From CAVSRC01 sp963798195 (GTDB taxonomy: Bacteria; Pseudomonadota; Alphaproteobacteria; Rhizobiales; Kaistiaceae), in assembly GCA_963798195.1 (NCBI GenBank), contig CAWCSF010000010.1:1-64000 (forward strand): a DNA stretch of 64,000 nucleotides, given 5' to 3'. The notes under the pieces were generated by a model. It was not told the DNA's origin, ran no database searches, and saw only the letters and a program-made list of their open reading frames with translations. Position numbers and translations under genes: made by a program. Numbering within the stretch: position 1 is the stretch's first letter; each line of letters starts with the position of its first letter. Below are positions 37,618 to 46,036 of the stretch, one piece after another.

Positions 37618-38299
37618 GGTGTCCGAGGCGAAGAAGATTGCTTTCGACGTCGACGAGGATCGCCGCGTCTCCGGGTTGCTGATGAATCCGAAGGGGGCGC
37701 GGGCGCTCTACGTGCTGGCGCATGGCGCCGGCGCCGGTATGGCGCACCCGTTCCTCGGCACGATGGCGATCGCGTTGGCCGAGCGCAGTATCGGCACGCT
37801 GCGCTATCAGTTCCCCTACATGGAGGCGGGAAGTCGTCGCCCCGATTCACCGGCCATCGCCCATGCCGCCGTTCGAGCAGCCGTCGCCGAAGCAGCCCGC
37901 CGTGCCCCGGGATTGCCGCTCATAGCCGGCGGAAAATCGTTCGGCGGCCGCATGACCTCGCAGGCACAGGCGCTAGAACCACTACCAAACGTGGCCGGTC
38001 TGGCTTTTCTGGGCTTTCCTCTCCACCCACCCGGCAAACCGGGCATCGAGCGGGCCGACCATCTCGCCGACGTGAAGCTGCCGATGCTCTTCCTGCAGGG
38101 GACCCGGGACGAATTCGCGGGCCTCGACCTCATCCAGCCACTCTGCAAGAAGCTCGGCCGGCGCGCGACGCTGCACTTGGTCGCCGACGGAAACCACTCG
38201 TTCAAGGTGCCAGCCAGGACCGGCCGCAAGGACGCGGATGTCCGTGCCGAACTGGCCGATACGCTGCGCGCGTGGATTGACCGAGTTCTCAACAAATAG
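37604..38299 (+). CDS. Alpha/beta hydrolase (KANL3/Tex30-like)
   Basis: A 231-residue protein from ATG 37604, behind GAGGAGG and overlapping yacG. The fold is shown by ALYVLAHGAGAGMAHPF (oxyanion region), GGKSFGGRMTSQ with the nucleophile serine, MLFLQGTRDEFAG with the acid and VADGNHSFKVP with the histidine. This is the KANL3/Tex30 type of alpha/beta hydrolase. The substrate is unknown. An open frame continues upstream inside yacG, but the ribosome-binding site favours this start. Confidence 0.9.
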   Translation: MAKAEVSEAKKIAFDVDEDRRVSGLLMNPKGARALYVLAHGAGAGMAHPFLGTMAIALAERSIGTLRYQFPYMEAGSRRPDSPAIAHAAVRAAVAEAARRAPGLPLIAGGKSFGGRMTSQAQALEPLPNVAGLAFLGFPLHPPGKPGIERADHLADVKLPMLFLQGTRDEFAGLDLIQPLCKKLGRRATLHLVADGNHSFKVPARTGRKDADVRAELADTLRAWIDRVLNK

Positions 38300-38394
38300 G
38301 GCCGATTTTGCCATCTAGGGCCGAACTGGACACCCGCCGGATGGTTCACTATAACCCCGACGCGCCGCGGGCATTCGTGTTCCGCGGCGCCTTG

Positions 38395-38470
38395 GCCCAG
38401 GTAGCTCAGTTGGTAGAGCAGCGGATTGAAAATCCGCGTGTCGGTGGTTCGATTCCGCCCCTGGGCACCA
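38395..38470 (+). tRNA. tRNA-Phe (GAA anticodon), CCA encoded
   Basis: The gene begins GCCCAGGTAGCTCAG. The anticodon stem GCGGA/TCCGC carries the loop TTGAAAA, giving GAA, the T arm is GGTTCGATTCC and the 3' end is CTGGGCACCA. It is intact and closes the murA-yacG group, as in many Hyphomicrobiales. No integrase lies next to it. Confidence 0.97.
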
Positions 38471-38501
38471 CCCCATTTTTCCCGCGGCGCCAAGCGAGCC
38501 C

Positions 38502-40088
38502 ATGAGCATCTCCCAGGAAGCCGCGCGCCGCCGCACCTTCGCGATCATCTCGCACCCGGACGCCGGCAAGACGACGCTGACCGAGAAGCTGTTGCTGCTG
38601 GGCGGCGCAATCCAGCTTGCCGGTGAGGTGCGCGCAAAGGCGACGCGCCGCCAGACCCGATCTGACTGGATGGAGATGGAGCGCGAGCGCGGCATCTCCA
38701 TCGTCACCTCGGTCATGACCTTCGAGCACGAGGGAACTGTCTTCAACCTGCTCGATACGCCCGGCCACGAAGACTTTTCCGAGGACACCTACCGCACACT
38801 GACCGCGGTGGATTCCGCCGTCATGGTCATCGATGCCGCCCGCGGCATCGAGGCCCGCACGCGCAAGCTGTTCGAGGTTTGCCGTTTGCGCGACATCCCG
38901 ATCATCACCTTTATCAACAAGATGGATCGCGAGGGCCGGCATCCCTTCGAACTGCTCGAGGAAATCGAGAAGACGCTTGCGTTGGACACGACGCCGATCA
39001 CCTGGCCGCTCGGCATGGGGCGGACCTTCGCCGGCGTTTATGACTTGGAGAAGGGCGCGATTCGCAGCGTCGCCGCGGACGGCGCGCTGAAGCCGATCGC
39101 CAACCTCGATGCCGCGGCGCTGGCTGAGTACCTGCCGGAGAGCGACCGCGAGACGACCGCAGAGGAGATAGCGCTCGCCAAGGCCGCCTCACGGCCGTTT
39201 GACCTGACCTCGTTCCGCGAGGGGCATCTGACGCCGGTTCTGTTCGGCAGCGCGCTGCGCAATTTCGGGGTGCGCGATCTGATTGATCGCCTTGCCGCGA
39301 TCGCGCCGCCGCCGCAGCCGCGCAAAGCCGAGGAGCGTACGGTGGTACCAGATGAGCCGGCGATGACCGGCTTCGTCTTCAAGATCCAGGCAAACATGGA
39401 TCCCAACCATCGCGACCGCATCGCTTTCTTGCGCGTCTGCTCCGGACGGCTGACCCGCGGCATGAAGGCGAAGCTCGAACGAACCGGCAAGCCGATCGCG
39501 CTCAACGCGCCGCAATTCTTCTTTGCGCAGGAGCGCGCCATCGCCGACGAGGCCTATGCAGGCGATATCGTCGGGCTGCCAAATCACGGAACGCTGCGCA
39601 TCGGCGACACGCTCACCGAACGCGAGGATCTCACGTTCCGTGGCGTGCCGAGTTTCGCTCCCGAAATTCTGCGCCGCGTGCGCGTCGGCGACGCCATGCG
39701 CGCCAAGAAGCTGCGCGAGGCGCTGCGCCAGATGGCGGAGGAGGGCGTCGTGCAGGTGTTTCTTCCAGTGGATGGCGCACAGCCGATCGTTGGCGTCGTC
39801 GGTGCACTCCAACTCGATGTGCTGCGTCAGCGGCTTAACGACGAATATGGCCTGCCTATCGAATTCGAAACCTCACGCTTCGAGGTGTGCCGCTGGGTCA
39901 GTTCGGATAGCCGCGCCGATCTAGATGCCTTTGCCGCTGCCCATCGTGGCGACATGGCGGAGGACCTCGACGGTTCGCCGGTCTTCATGGCCCCGTCCGC
40001 GTTCATGCTCAACTACGAGAAGGAACGCGCGCCAAAGATCAGCTTCACCGATATCAAGGACTATCAGCGACAGGCGATCAGCCAGTAG
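38502..40088 (+). CDS. prfC: Peptide chain release factor 3
   Basis: A 528-residue translational GTPase. RF3 recycles RF1/RF2 from the ribosome after termination. The G motifs are HPDAGKTT (18-25), RERGISI (61-67), DTPGHEDF (85-92) and NKMD (139-142). RF3-specific blocks such as RTFAIISHPDAGKTTLTEKL and the C-terminal VGALQLDVLRQRLNDEYGLP are present. Length is normal. It ends seven bases from the convergent dehalogenase gene. Confidence 0.98.
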   Translation: MSISQEAARRRTFAIISHPDAGKTTLTEKLLLLGGAIQLAGEVRAKATRRQTRSDWMEMERERGISIVTSVMTFEHEGTVFNLLDTPGHEDFSEDTYRTLTAVDSAVMVIDAARGIEARTRKLFEVCRLRDIPIITFINKMDREGRHPFELLEEIEKTLALDTTPITWPLGMGRTFAGVYDLEKGAIRSVAADGALKPIANLDAAALAEYLPESDRETTAEEIALAKAASRPFDLTSFREGHLTPVLFGSALRNFGVRDLIDRLAAIAPPPQPRKAEERTVVPDEPAMTGFVFKIQANMDPNHRDRIAFLRVCSGRLTRGMKAKLERTGKPIALNAPQFFFAQERAIADEAYAGDIVGLPNHGTLRIGDTLTEREDLTFRGVPSFAPEILRRVRVGDAMRAKKLREALRQMAEEGVVQVFLPVDGAQPIVGVVGALQLDVLRQRLNDEYGLPIEFETSRFEVCRWVSSDSRADLDAFAAAHRGDMAEDLDGSPVFMAPSAFMLNYEKERAPKISFTDIKDYQRQAISQ

Positions 40089-40094
40089 CGCGGA

Positions 40095-40784
40095 TCAAGC
40101 GAGCCCCAGCAGTTCGGGAAGCGCCGCAAGCGTGGTCACCTCCGCATCCGGCTTGCCGGGCAGCCGTTCGCGACGCTGGCCGTAACGGTTGCACCAGACG
40201 GTCCGCATTCCGAAAGCGGAAGCGCCGTGGATGTCCCACGCGTTGGACGACTGGAACGCAATCGCATCAGCCGGCGTGCCAAGACTGTCGACGGCAAGCT
40301 GATAGACCCGTCGGCTCGGCTTGAAGACGCCGACCGCCTCGACCGACAGCACCTGATCGAAGACGTCGCTCAGCCCGGCCGCCGACACGATTGCCGTCAG
40401 CATGTCCGGGGTGCCGTTGGAAAGAATGGCCAGCCGCATGCCGGCCGACTTCAATCTTCGCAGCACATCCGGCACTTCGGGAAATGGCTTCAGGGCAAGG
40501 TAGAGGTCCATCAATCGGTCACGCAGGCCGGGTTGATCGATACCAAGCGTCTCCAGCGTAAAGTCGAGTGCATCGCTTGTGACCTGCCAGAAATCCGCGT
40601 GCCGTCCCTGGGCCGCGCGGAGCCACGTATAGGTGAGTTGCTTGTCGCGCCAGAGCGCCGTCAGGCGGTCTGTTTCAGCACCGATTTCGTCGCGGCAGGC
40701 GTTTGCGGCCGAGGCGAAATCGAACAGCGTGCCATAGGCGTCGAACACGCAGGCGCGGATGCCTGTCAAGGGACGCTCCGGCAT
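40095..40784 (-). CDS. Haloacid dehalogenase type II (HAD superfamily)
   Basis: A 229-residue protein. ACVFDAYGTLFDFASA carries the nucleophile Asp15. AILSNGTPDML has the second motif Ser/Asn, VGVFKPSRRVYQLA the lysine, and FQSSNAWDIHGASAFGMRTV the SSNxWD motif that defines L-2-haloacid dehalogenases. These hydrolyse (S)-2-haloacids to (R)-2-hydroxyacids. The natural substrate here is not known. It is transcribed in the same direction as, and just downstream of, the sensor kinase gene (gap two bases). Confidence 0.9.
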   Translation of the reverse strand: MPERPLTGIRACVFDAYGTLFDFASAANACRDEIGAETDRLTALWRDKQLTYTWLRAAQGRHADFWQVTSDALDFTLETLGIDQPGLRDRLMDLYLALKPFPEVPDVLRRLKSAGMRLAILSNGTPDMLTAIVSAAGLSDVFDQVLSVEAVGVFKPSRRVYQLAVDSLGTPADAIAFQSSNAWDIHGASAFGMRTVWCNRYGQRRERLPGKPDAEVTTLAALPELLGLA

Positions 40785-40786
40785 GA

Positions 40787-43552
40787 TTATTTGACGCCGA
40801 CGAGATCGGGCGCTGTCGCGGGAGCCTCGGCGACAGTGTCGGCAGATGGGAGGAGGACGCAGAACGTCGCGCCTTCGCCCTTCGGCGAACGCACCCAGAT
40901 TCGTCCGCCGTGATGTTCGACGATGTGGCGCGAGATCGTCAGGCCCAGACCGCTGCCGGACGGGCGGCCGGTGTTGCGGTCACGCGCCTTGGCGAACTTC
41001 TCGAAGATGATCTGCTGGTCCTGCGCCCCAACGCCTTCGCCGTTGTCGGTGACTTCAACGAGATAACCGCCATCGGCATCGCGTCCCATGACGCGTACTT
41101 CTCCGCGTTCCGGATCGGCGAACTTGGCCGCGTTGGAGAGCAGGTTGATGAACACCTGCATGACACGGTCGCGGTCGGCGTGGACCACTTGTCGGGACGG
41201 CATGACGTCGACATGCAGCTGGCAGGATGCGTCGCGGAAAAGGCCGCCGGTGGCTGCGATGGCGTCGTCAAGGACCGCTGAAGGATCGATGTCGGCAATA
41301 CTCCACTCGGCCTGGCCCTGTTCGAGGCGCGTCAGGTCGAGAATTGTGTCGAGAAGCCGCGTGAGCCGCTGCGTCTCGCTCTGGATGATAGAGAGATAGC
41401 GATCAGCCTGTTCCGGACCGACACCTTCGTTCTCGCTGAGAATCTCGGAGAACGTGCGAATCGACGTCAGCGGCGTGCGCAGCTCATGGCTGACGGTGGA
41501 GAGGAAATCGTCCTTGAGGCGGTCAAGCTCTTTCAGCTGTTCGTTGGCACGCGTCAGTTCCGACGCCGTCGCCTCGAGTTCGCGGGACTTCTGCTCAAGT
41601 TGGCGACTGTAGGCGATTACCTGTTGCGTCTCTTCGAGGATCGTCACCATCTCCTCGAAGCTCAGCGGTTCGCCCTTGGCGATCGCGGCGACCATGGCGC
41701 GCGCCGATGCGGCGCCGATGCTACCCGCCAGCAGCCGCTCCACAAAGGCGATAAGTTCCGCGTCGGCCTGGGGTCGCTCGCCGATGTTCTCTCCACGCGT
41801 CTCCGCGTAGTCGCGAAACGCGCGGGCGGCGCGTTCAGGTCCAATGAAGCGCTGGAGAAGAGCGTAGAGCTCGTCCAGGGCAGCGGAACGCCGCCAGATC
41901 TCCGCCTCGCCCGGCGGCCGATGGAACACATCGACGAAGGCCATTGCCTGAATGCGCTCGATCATGTCCTGACGCGAGAACAGCGACACGACAATGTATC
42001 CGCCGAGATTTGCAGCCATGCTCCAGAAGAGAGCGTGCGTAAGGGGATCCCAACCGGTCAGTCCGAACAGCGCCTCGGGTTGGAGCAGCGCGACGTGCCA
42101 TGGGCCGTCAAGAATGCCGTCCGGAATGACGCCGCTCCGCGCCAGTAGCGGAACCAGCATCGTGTATATCCAGGTCACGAAGCCCAGGATCAGTCCGGTC
42201 TGAGCACCGAGGCGGGTGGCATTCTTCCAGAACAGGCCACCGACAATCGACGGCAGGAACTGCGCCGCTACCGCGAAGGACACCAGGCCGATCTGCGCCA
42301 GCGGGCCGGATTCGCCGGTCAGTCGGTAGTACCCGTAGCCGAGCAACAGTACGGCGAATATGCCCGCCCGCCGAATGAACAGCAGGAGCTGCGTGAGATC
42401 GCCGCGCGCATCGAGCTTAAGCCAGCGGATGCGCAGCAGTGCCGGCATGACGAGATCGTTGCAGACCATGGTCGAGAGCGCGATCGCCGCAACGACCACC
42501 ATCGCCGTTGCCGACGACAGGCCGCCAATGAATGCGAGGAGGGCGAGACCGTTTTGCCCCTGCGTCATCGGCACGGTCAGCACGTAGAAATCAGGATTTG
42601 CCTCCGGCGGCAGCTCGGTCAGCCCAACCGCAGCGATCGGCAGCGCGAACAGGCTCATCAGCAGCAGGTAGAGCGGAAACAGCCATGCAGCGGTGGCGAG
42701 GTGCCTCTCGTTGACGTTCTCGACGATGGTGATGTGGAACTGGCGTGGCAGGCAGATGACTGCGGCCATGGAGAGGAACGTCATGGTCAGGAACCGCGCG
42801 GCGTCGCCTTCCGGCAGCAGGATCAGGTTGTTGAGTTGCGGCGCCAGCGTCGCCTCGGCCTCGCCGATGCCCGGCCCGAAGGCGAGCACGACGTAGATGC
42901 CGACGGCGAGAAAAGCGAGCAGCTTTACGCACGATTCAAAGGCAATCGCCGCGACCATGCCTTCGTGGTGCTCATTGGCATCGATGTGTCGCGTGCCGAA
43001 CAGGATGGCGAAGATCGCCATGCCGATGGCAGTGAGAAAGGCGGCGTCCGCGAGAAAATGCGGCGGCGGCCCGGTCGGCGTTCCGGCGATGTCGGCGAAA
43101 AGCGTGTAGTTGGCGAGCACGGTGAAGGAAGTCGACACCGCCTTCAATTGCAGCGCGATGTAGGGCATCGTGCCGACCATCGCGATGACGGTGACCAGCG
43201 CACCGAGAAAGGCGCTTTTGCCGTAGCGGGAGGCGATGAAGTCGGCGATCGATGTGATGCGCTGCGACTTCGCGATGCGCGTGATCTTGCGCAGCAGGAA
43301 CCACCAACCGAGGAAGACGATGGTCGGTCCGGTGTAGATCGTGATGAACTCGACCCCCCGGCGCGCGGCCGTGCCGACCGCGCCGTAGAACGTCCAAGAC
43401 GTGCAATAGACGGCCAGCGAGAACGTATAGACAACCGGCGAACGGATCAGGCTGTGCCCGGTCTTGGCGCGCCGGTCACCGTACCAGGCAATGGCGAACA
43501 GCACGCCGAGATAGGCGAGCGCGACGAAGACGACGACGGGTGTGCTGAGCAC
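40787..43552 (-). CDS. SLC5-type transporter fused to histidine kinase
   Basis: A 921-residue protein from GTG (complement of 43550-43552), the first start after the neighbour's stop. Residues about 1-560 form a sodium:solute-symporter (SLC5) domain with about 13 helices (SPVVYTFSLAVYCTSWTFYG, GGLSSATAMVVVAAIALSTM). A linker and coiled coil (about 650-680) lead to a HisKA domain with His689 in STVSHELRTPL. An HATPase follows with N803 (INLLSNAAKF), DNGEGVG and GSGLGL. Proteins of this CrbS/SLC5-STAC kinase type sense or import small acids such as acetate. A STAC-like segment may occupy 575-640. It is preceded by a small membrane protein and a response regulator, its likely partners. Confidence 0.95.
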   Translation of the reverse strand: MLSTPVVVFVALAYLGVLFAIAWYGDRRAKTGHSLIRSPVVYTFSLAVYCTSWTFYGAVGTAARRGVEFITIYTGPTIVFLGWWFLLRKITRIAKSQRITSIADFIASRYGKSAFLGALVTVIAMVGTMPYIALQLKAVSTSFTVLANYTLFADIAGTPTGPPPHFLADAAFLTAIGMAIFAILFGTRHIDANEHHEGMVAAIAFESCVKLLAFLAVGIYVVLAFGPGIGEAEATLAPQLNNLILLPEGDAARFLTMTFLSMAAVICLPRQFHITIVENVNERHLATAAWLFPLYLLLMSLFALPIAAVGLTELPPEANPDFYVLTVPMTQGQNGLALLAFIGGLSSATAMVVVAAIALSTMVCNDLVMPALLRIRWLKLDARGDLTQLLLFIRRAGIFAVLLLGYGYYRLTGESGPLAQIGLVSFAVAAQFLPSIVGGLFWKNATRLGAQTGLILGFVTWIYTMLVPLLARSGVIPDGILDGPWHVALLQPEALFGLTGWDPLTHALFWSMAANLGGYIVVSLFSRQDMIERIQAMAFVDVFHRPPGEAEIWRRSAALDELYALLQRFIGPERAARAFRDYAETRGENIGERPQADAELIAFVERLLAGSIGAASARAMVAAIAKGEPLSFEEMVTILEETQQVIAYSRQLEQKSRELEATASELTRANEQLKELDRLKDDFLSTVSHELRTPLTSIRTFSEILSENEGVGPEQADRYLSIIQSETQRLTRLLDTILDLTRLEQGQAEWSIADIDPSAVLDDAIAATGGLFRDASCQLHVDVMPSRQVVHADRDRVMQVFINLLSNAAKFADPERGEVRVMGRDADGGYLVEVTDNGEGVGAQDQQIIFEKFAKARDRNTGRPSGSGLGLTISRHIVEHHGGRIWVRSPKGEGATFCVLLPSADTVAEAPATAPDLVGVK

Positions 43553-43556
43553 GCGC

Positions 43557-43826
43557 CTAGCCTCGCTCCGTTGGTCCCGGCTTGGGACCCTGCTCCTTGT
43601 TTTCCGCGCCCATGCGGCTGGCCAGCCAGCCGCCGAAGCCGACGGCGGCGAGCCACACTGCGAAGCAATAGACGTGGAGGAGGGGGATGCCGAAGAGCAG
43701 CACCGGCGCATTGAAGATGTTGAGGATCGGCGGCGTCAGCAGGATCAGCGTAGCAGCCGTCAGCACAAGCGCGCGATCTGCCAATCGCCCCTCGCCGCGA
43801 AACAGGGCGGGTTCGCGGTTGCTCAT
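43557..43826 (-). CDS. Small two-helix membrane protein of the SLC5-kinase locus
   Basis: An 89-residue protein with two membrane helices (ALVLTAATLILLTPPILNIF and a second ending in FAVWLAAVGFGGWLA) and a charged tail. It resembles the small helper subunits that accompany SLC5-type symporters (DUF485/DUF4212-like), here placed directly before the kinase-linked transporter. The four-base gap to the kinase and four-base overlap with the regulator gene show one operon. The helper role is inferred. Confidence 0.7.
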   Translation of the reverse strand: MSNREPALFRGEGRLADRALVLTAATLILLTPPILNIFNAPVLLFGIPLLHVYCFAVWLAAVGFGGWLASRMGAENKEQGPKPGPTERG

Positions 43827-44209
43827 CGCGCCGGCTCTTCGCTTGTGAGCAGAGCCCGCACACGCTCGACGACATCCTTGTTCGAGAAAGGCTTGGTGAC
43901 GTATGCGTCCACGCCGAGAGCCAATGCCTTCCGGCGATCTCTCTCGTGGCCCTTGGCGGTTAGCATCATGATACGCGGGAGCTTCTCGTCGCCGGCGTCG
44001 CCCCGAATCGCAGACACCACCTCGAAGCCATCGAAGCCCGGCAGCATGATGTCGAGGAGGACGAGATCCGGCTTCAGCGTGCGCGCCAACTCGACGGTCG
44101 TCGGGCCATCCCGCGCAACGCTGACCTCGTAGCCTGCCCGCCGCATCAGGAAGGACAGTGCCTCGACCAGGTTCCGCTCATCCTCCGCAACGAGAACCGA
44201 CTGGGCCAC
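43823..44209 (-). CDS. Single-domain response regulator (CheY-like)
   Basis: A 128-residue receiver domain alone. Acidic pocket AEDERN (9-13), phosphoacceptor Asp53 in LVLLDIMLPG, Thr84 in MLTAKG and Lys106 in YVTKPF are all present. No output domain follows, so it probably passes the signal to another protein or acts as a phosphate sink for the SLC5-linked kinase encoded downstream in the same operon. Confidence 0.93.
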   Translation of the reverse strand: MAQSVLVAEDERNLVEALSFLMRRAGYEVSVARDGPTTVELARTLKPDLVLLDIMLPGFDGFEVVSAIRGDAGDEKLPRIMMLTAKGHERDRRKALALGVDAYVTKPFSNKDVVERVRALLTSEEPAR

Positions 44210-44295
44210 AGCCCCTCCCTCCGGTCGATTTCGTATGTGTTGCCAGCCTCTCTCCCAGACTGTTCAAGCGATGATACAGGCGCCGGTTCGGCCTG

Positions 44296-45849
44296 TCACT
44301 GCGATACGCCGGGGAGCGGTGCGCGATCGAACGCGCGCTGGGCGCAGTCGCGCGGGCATTGGCGGCAGGTGATGCCGACCGGCACCAGATTGGATGGCGC
44401 CGTGAGGTCGATGCCATCCGCATAGACGAACCTTTGGGCTTGACCGACCGCGCATCCGATCATGACCGCATGTGCTCCGCCGGTTGGGCCGATGCCGTCA
44501 TCGGGAATGCCGGCGCGGGCGACAAAGAAAAACGTCTCGCCGTCCGGCAACTGGCCGGTCTGCGTCACGATGCGCCCGGGCGACGTGAAAGCATGGTGGA
44601 CGATCCAGCGGGGGCATGCACCGCCGTAGCGCGGCAGGCGCAGGCCAGAGGCGGAGAAGCGCTTGGAGATGTTTCCGGCGATATCCGTCCGAAGGAAATG
44701 CAGCGGTACGCCTTCGGCACCTGCGCGCCGCAGGGTTGTCAGTCGGTGGCACACCTGCTCGAAACTCGCATCGAACCGGTGACCAAGGCGCGCGATATCG
44801 TTCCGAAGTTCCTCCGCCGCCGCCTGAAATGGCTCGTATGGCATTGTCAGGGCGCCTGCAAAATAGTTCGCCAACGCCTTGCGCAGCCGCAGCGAAGCTT
44901 CGTCGGTTTCGAGCCGCGCGCCGTCCACAAGCTGGTCGAGGACGTCGCTTGCCGTCAGGGTACCGATCAGCCGAGCAATGCGAAACCGCACGCTTGCCGG
45001 GGCCAGCGTCTCTGAAAACATGAATACTTTCCCTCGCACGCCTTCGCCGCCGACCGGCACGTCTGAGGCGGCGTAGCGCTCCACCGACATTCCAAACCGT
45101 GCGTGGAGATGTTTGGTCAGGGCTTCGAGCGTCGGCCGCCGTGATGGCAGCGAGGCCAGCGTCTGCTCGGCGGATTTCTCCAGGCCGGGAAAGTAATTGG
45201 CGTTGTCGGAGATGAAGTCCTCGATGGCCTCGCGCGGAGAGGCACGTGGGCGCCGGGCGCCGCGCCCGCCCATGAAGTCGAACATATCGCCGGCACGCTG
45301 GGCCAATGTTTCCGATTCCTCGACCAGCGTTGCGACGAATCCCCGCCGCTCGGCATCGGACAGATCTCCGTAGTCCTTCAGGATTTCGGCATAGGAGCGG
45401 ATCGTGGTGATGAGTGAGAGGATTTGCTGGCTGGTTTCGGCCAGGAAGGAGTCTTCACCGAGCCGCTCTCCGAGAAGATCGGACCGCAACCGCACCTCGC
45501 GATAGGCCCGGTAGAGATCGAGGATCGTTCGCGCCGCGCCCGGATTGCTGGCCACGAGTTCGCTGGCCGCGTCCGCGCTGAGATCAATTCCGATGGTTGG
45601 AGCTTCTGCCGCCACTTCGCCGAGTTCGGCGATGAGTCGCGCTTCTTCGGTGCCGGCGAGTGCTCCACTGTCGAGTTCAATAGCCGAAGCAATGCGATTG
45701 AGAAGGGCACCGCCGATCGGGCGCTTGTTGTGCTCGATGAGATTCAGGTAACTCGCCGAGATGCCAACCACCTCGGCGAGCGCCGACTGCGACCGGCCAA
45801 GTTCCTGGCGCCGCTTGCGAATTCTTTGGCCGACCGGAGCCCGTGCCAC
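44296..45849 (-). CDS. ScfR-like short-chain fatty acyl transcriptional regulator
   Basis: A 517-residue regulator starting at GTG (complement of 45847-45849), with GGGAG seven bases before it. Residues 1-60 are an XRE helix-turn-helix (IRKRRQELGRSQSALAEVVG, SASYLNLIEHNKRPIGG). Residues about 128-195 form a helical hairpin (ETSQQILSLITTIRSYAEIL, SDAERRGFVATLVEES) that looks like a kinase dimerisation domain without the histidine. The C-terminal half has the DUF955-related/DUF2083 region (FRIARLIGTLTASDVLDQL, PLHFLRTDIAGNISKRFSAS) and ends with Cys495, Cys498 and Cys502 in CRQCPRDC. RamB/ScfR-type proteins control acetate, propionate or glyoxylate-cycle genes. The neighbouring SLC5-type kinase suits such a ligand. 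Confidence 0.88.
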   Translation of the reverse strand: MARAPVGQRIRKRRQELGRSQSALAEVVGISASYLNLIEHNKRPIGGALLNRIASAIELDSGALAGTEEARLIAELGEVAAEAPTIGIDLSADAASELVASNPGAARTILDLYRAYREVRLRSDLLGERLGEDSFLAETSQQILSLITTIRSYAEILKDYGDLSDAERRGFVATLVEESETLAQRAGDMFDFMGGRGARRPRASPREAIEDFISDNANYFPGLEKSAEQTLASLPSRRPTLEALTKHLHARFGMSVERYAASDVPVGGEGVRGKVFMFSETLAPASVRFRIARLIGTLTASDVLDQLVDGARLETDEASLRLRKALANYFAGALTMPYEPFQAAAEELRNDIARLGHRFDASFEQVCHRLTTLRRAGAEGVPLHFLRTDIAGNISKRFSASGLRLPRYGGACPRWIVHHAFTSPGRIVTQTGQLPDGETFFFVARAGIPDDGIGPTGGAHAVMIGCAVGQAQRFVYADGIDLTAPSNLVPVGITCRQCPRDCAQRAFDRAPLPGVSQ

Positions 45850-45860
45850 GGAGCATCTCC

Positions 45861-45879
45861 CTTGTAAGTTCTTTACAAG
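45861..45879. promoter_or_regulatory. Palindrome in the ScfR promoter, candidate operator
   Basis: CTTGTAA (45861-45867) and TTACAAG (45873-45879) are perfect inverted copies separated by GTTCT, only 12 bases upstream of the regulator's start codon. A further TTTACAAATAA lies at 45903-45913. Position and symmetry suggest autoregulation by the ScfR-like protein, and perhaps control of the divergent binding-protein gene at 46037. Confidence 0.55.
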
Positions 45880-46036
45880 CTTACTGCTTGGAATGCAATA
45901 TATTTACAAATAATATCAATGAAATCAGAAGCTTATTGCTCAATTGACAGTCGGTGTTACGTTGCCTCTCGGGGAAGAAGAACAGGTCCCGGGGTAAACC
46001 CTGGCCCCAACGGGAAACGAACCACCGGAGGAGCTT

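Noticed and set aside
38395..38470. tRNA-Phe as a second island attachment site
   Set aside because: Flanked on both sides by conserved housekeeping genes, with no integrase and no repeat of its 3' end nearby.
42554..43714. Plus-strand open frame (386 codons) opposite the kinase gene
   Set aside because: Composition (charged, repetitive) follows from the complementary membrane-helix codons. The kinase on the other strand is certain.
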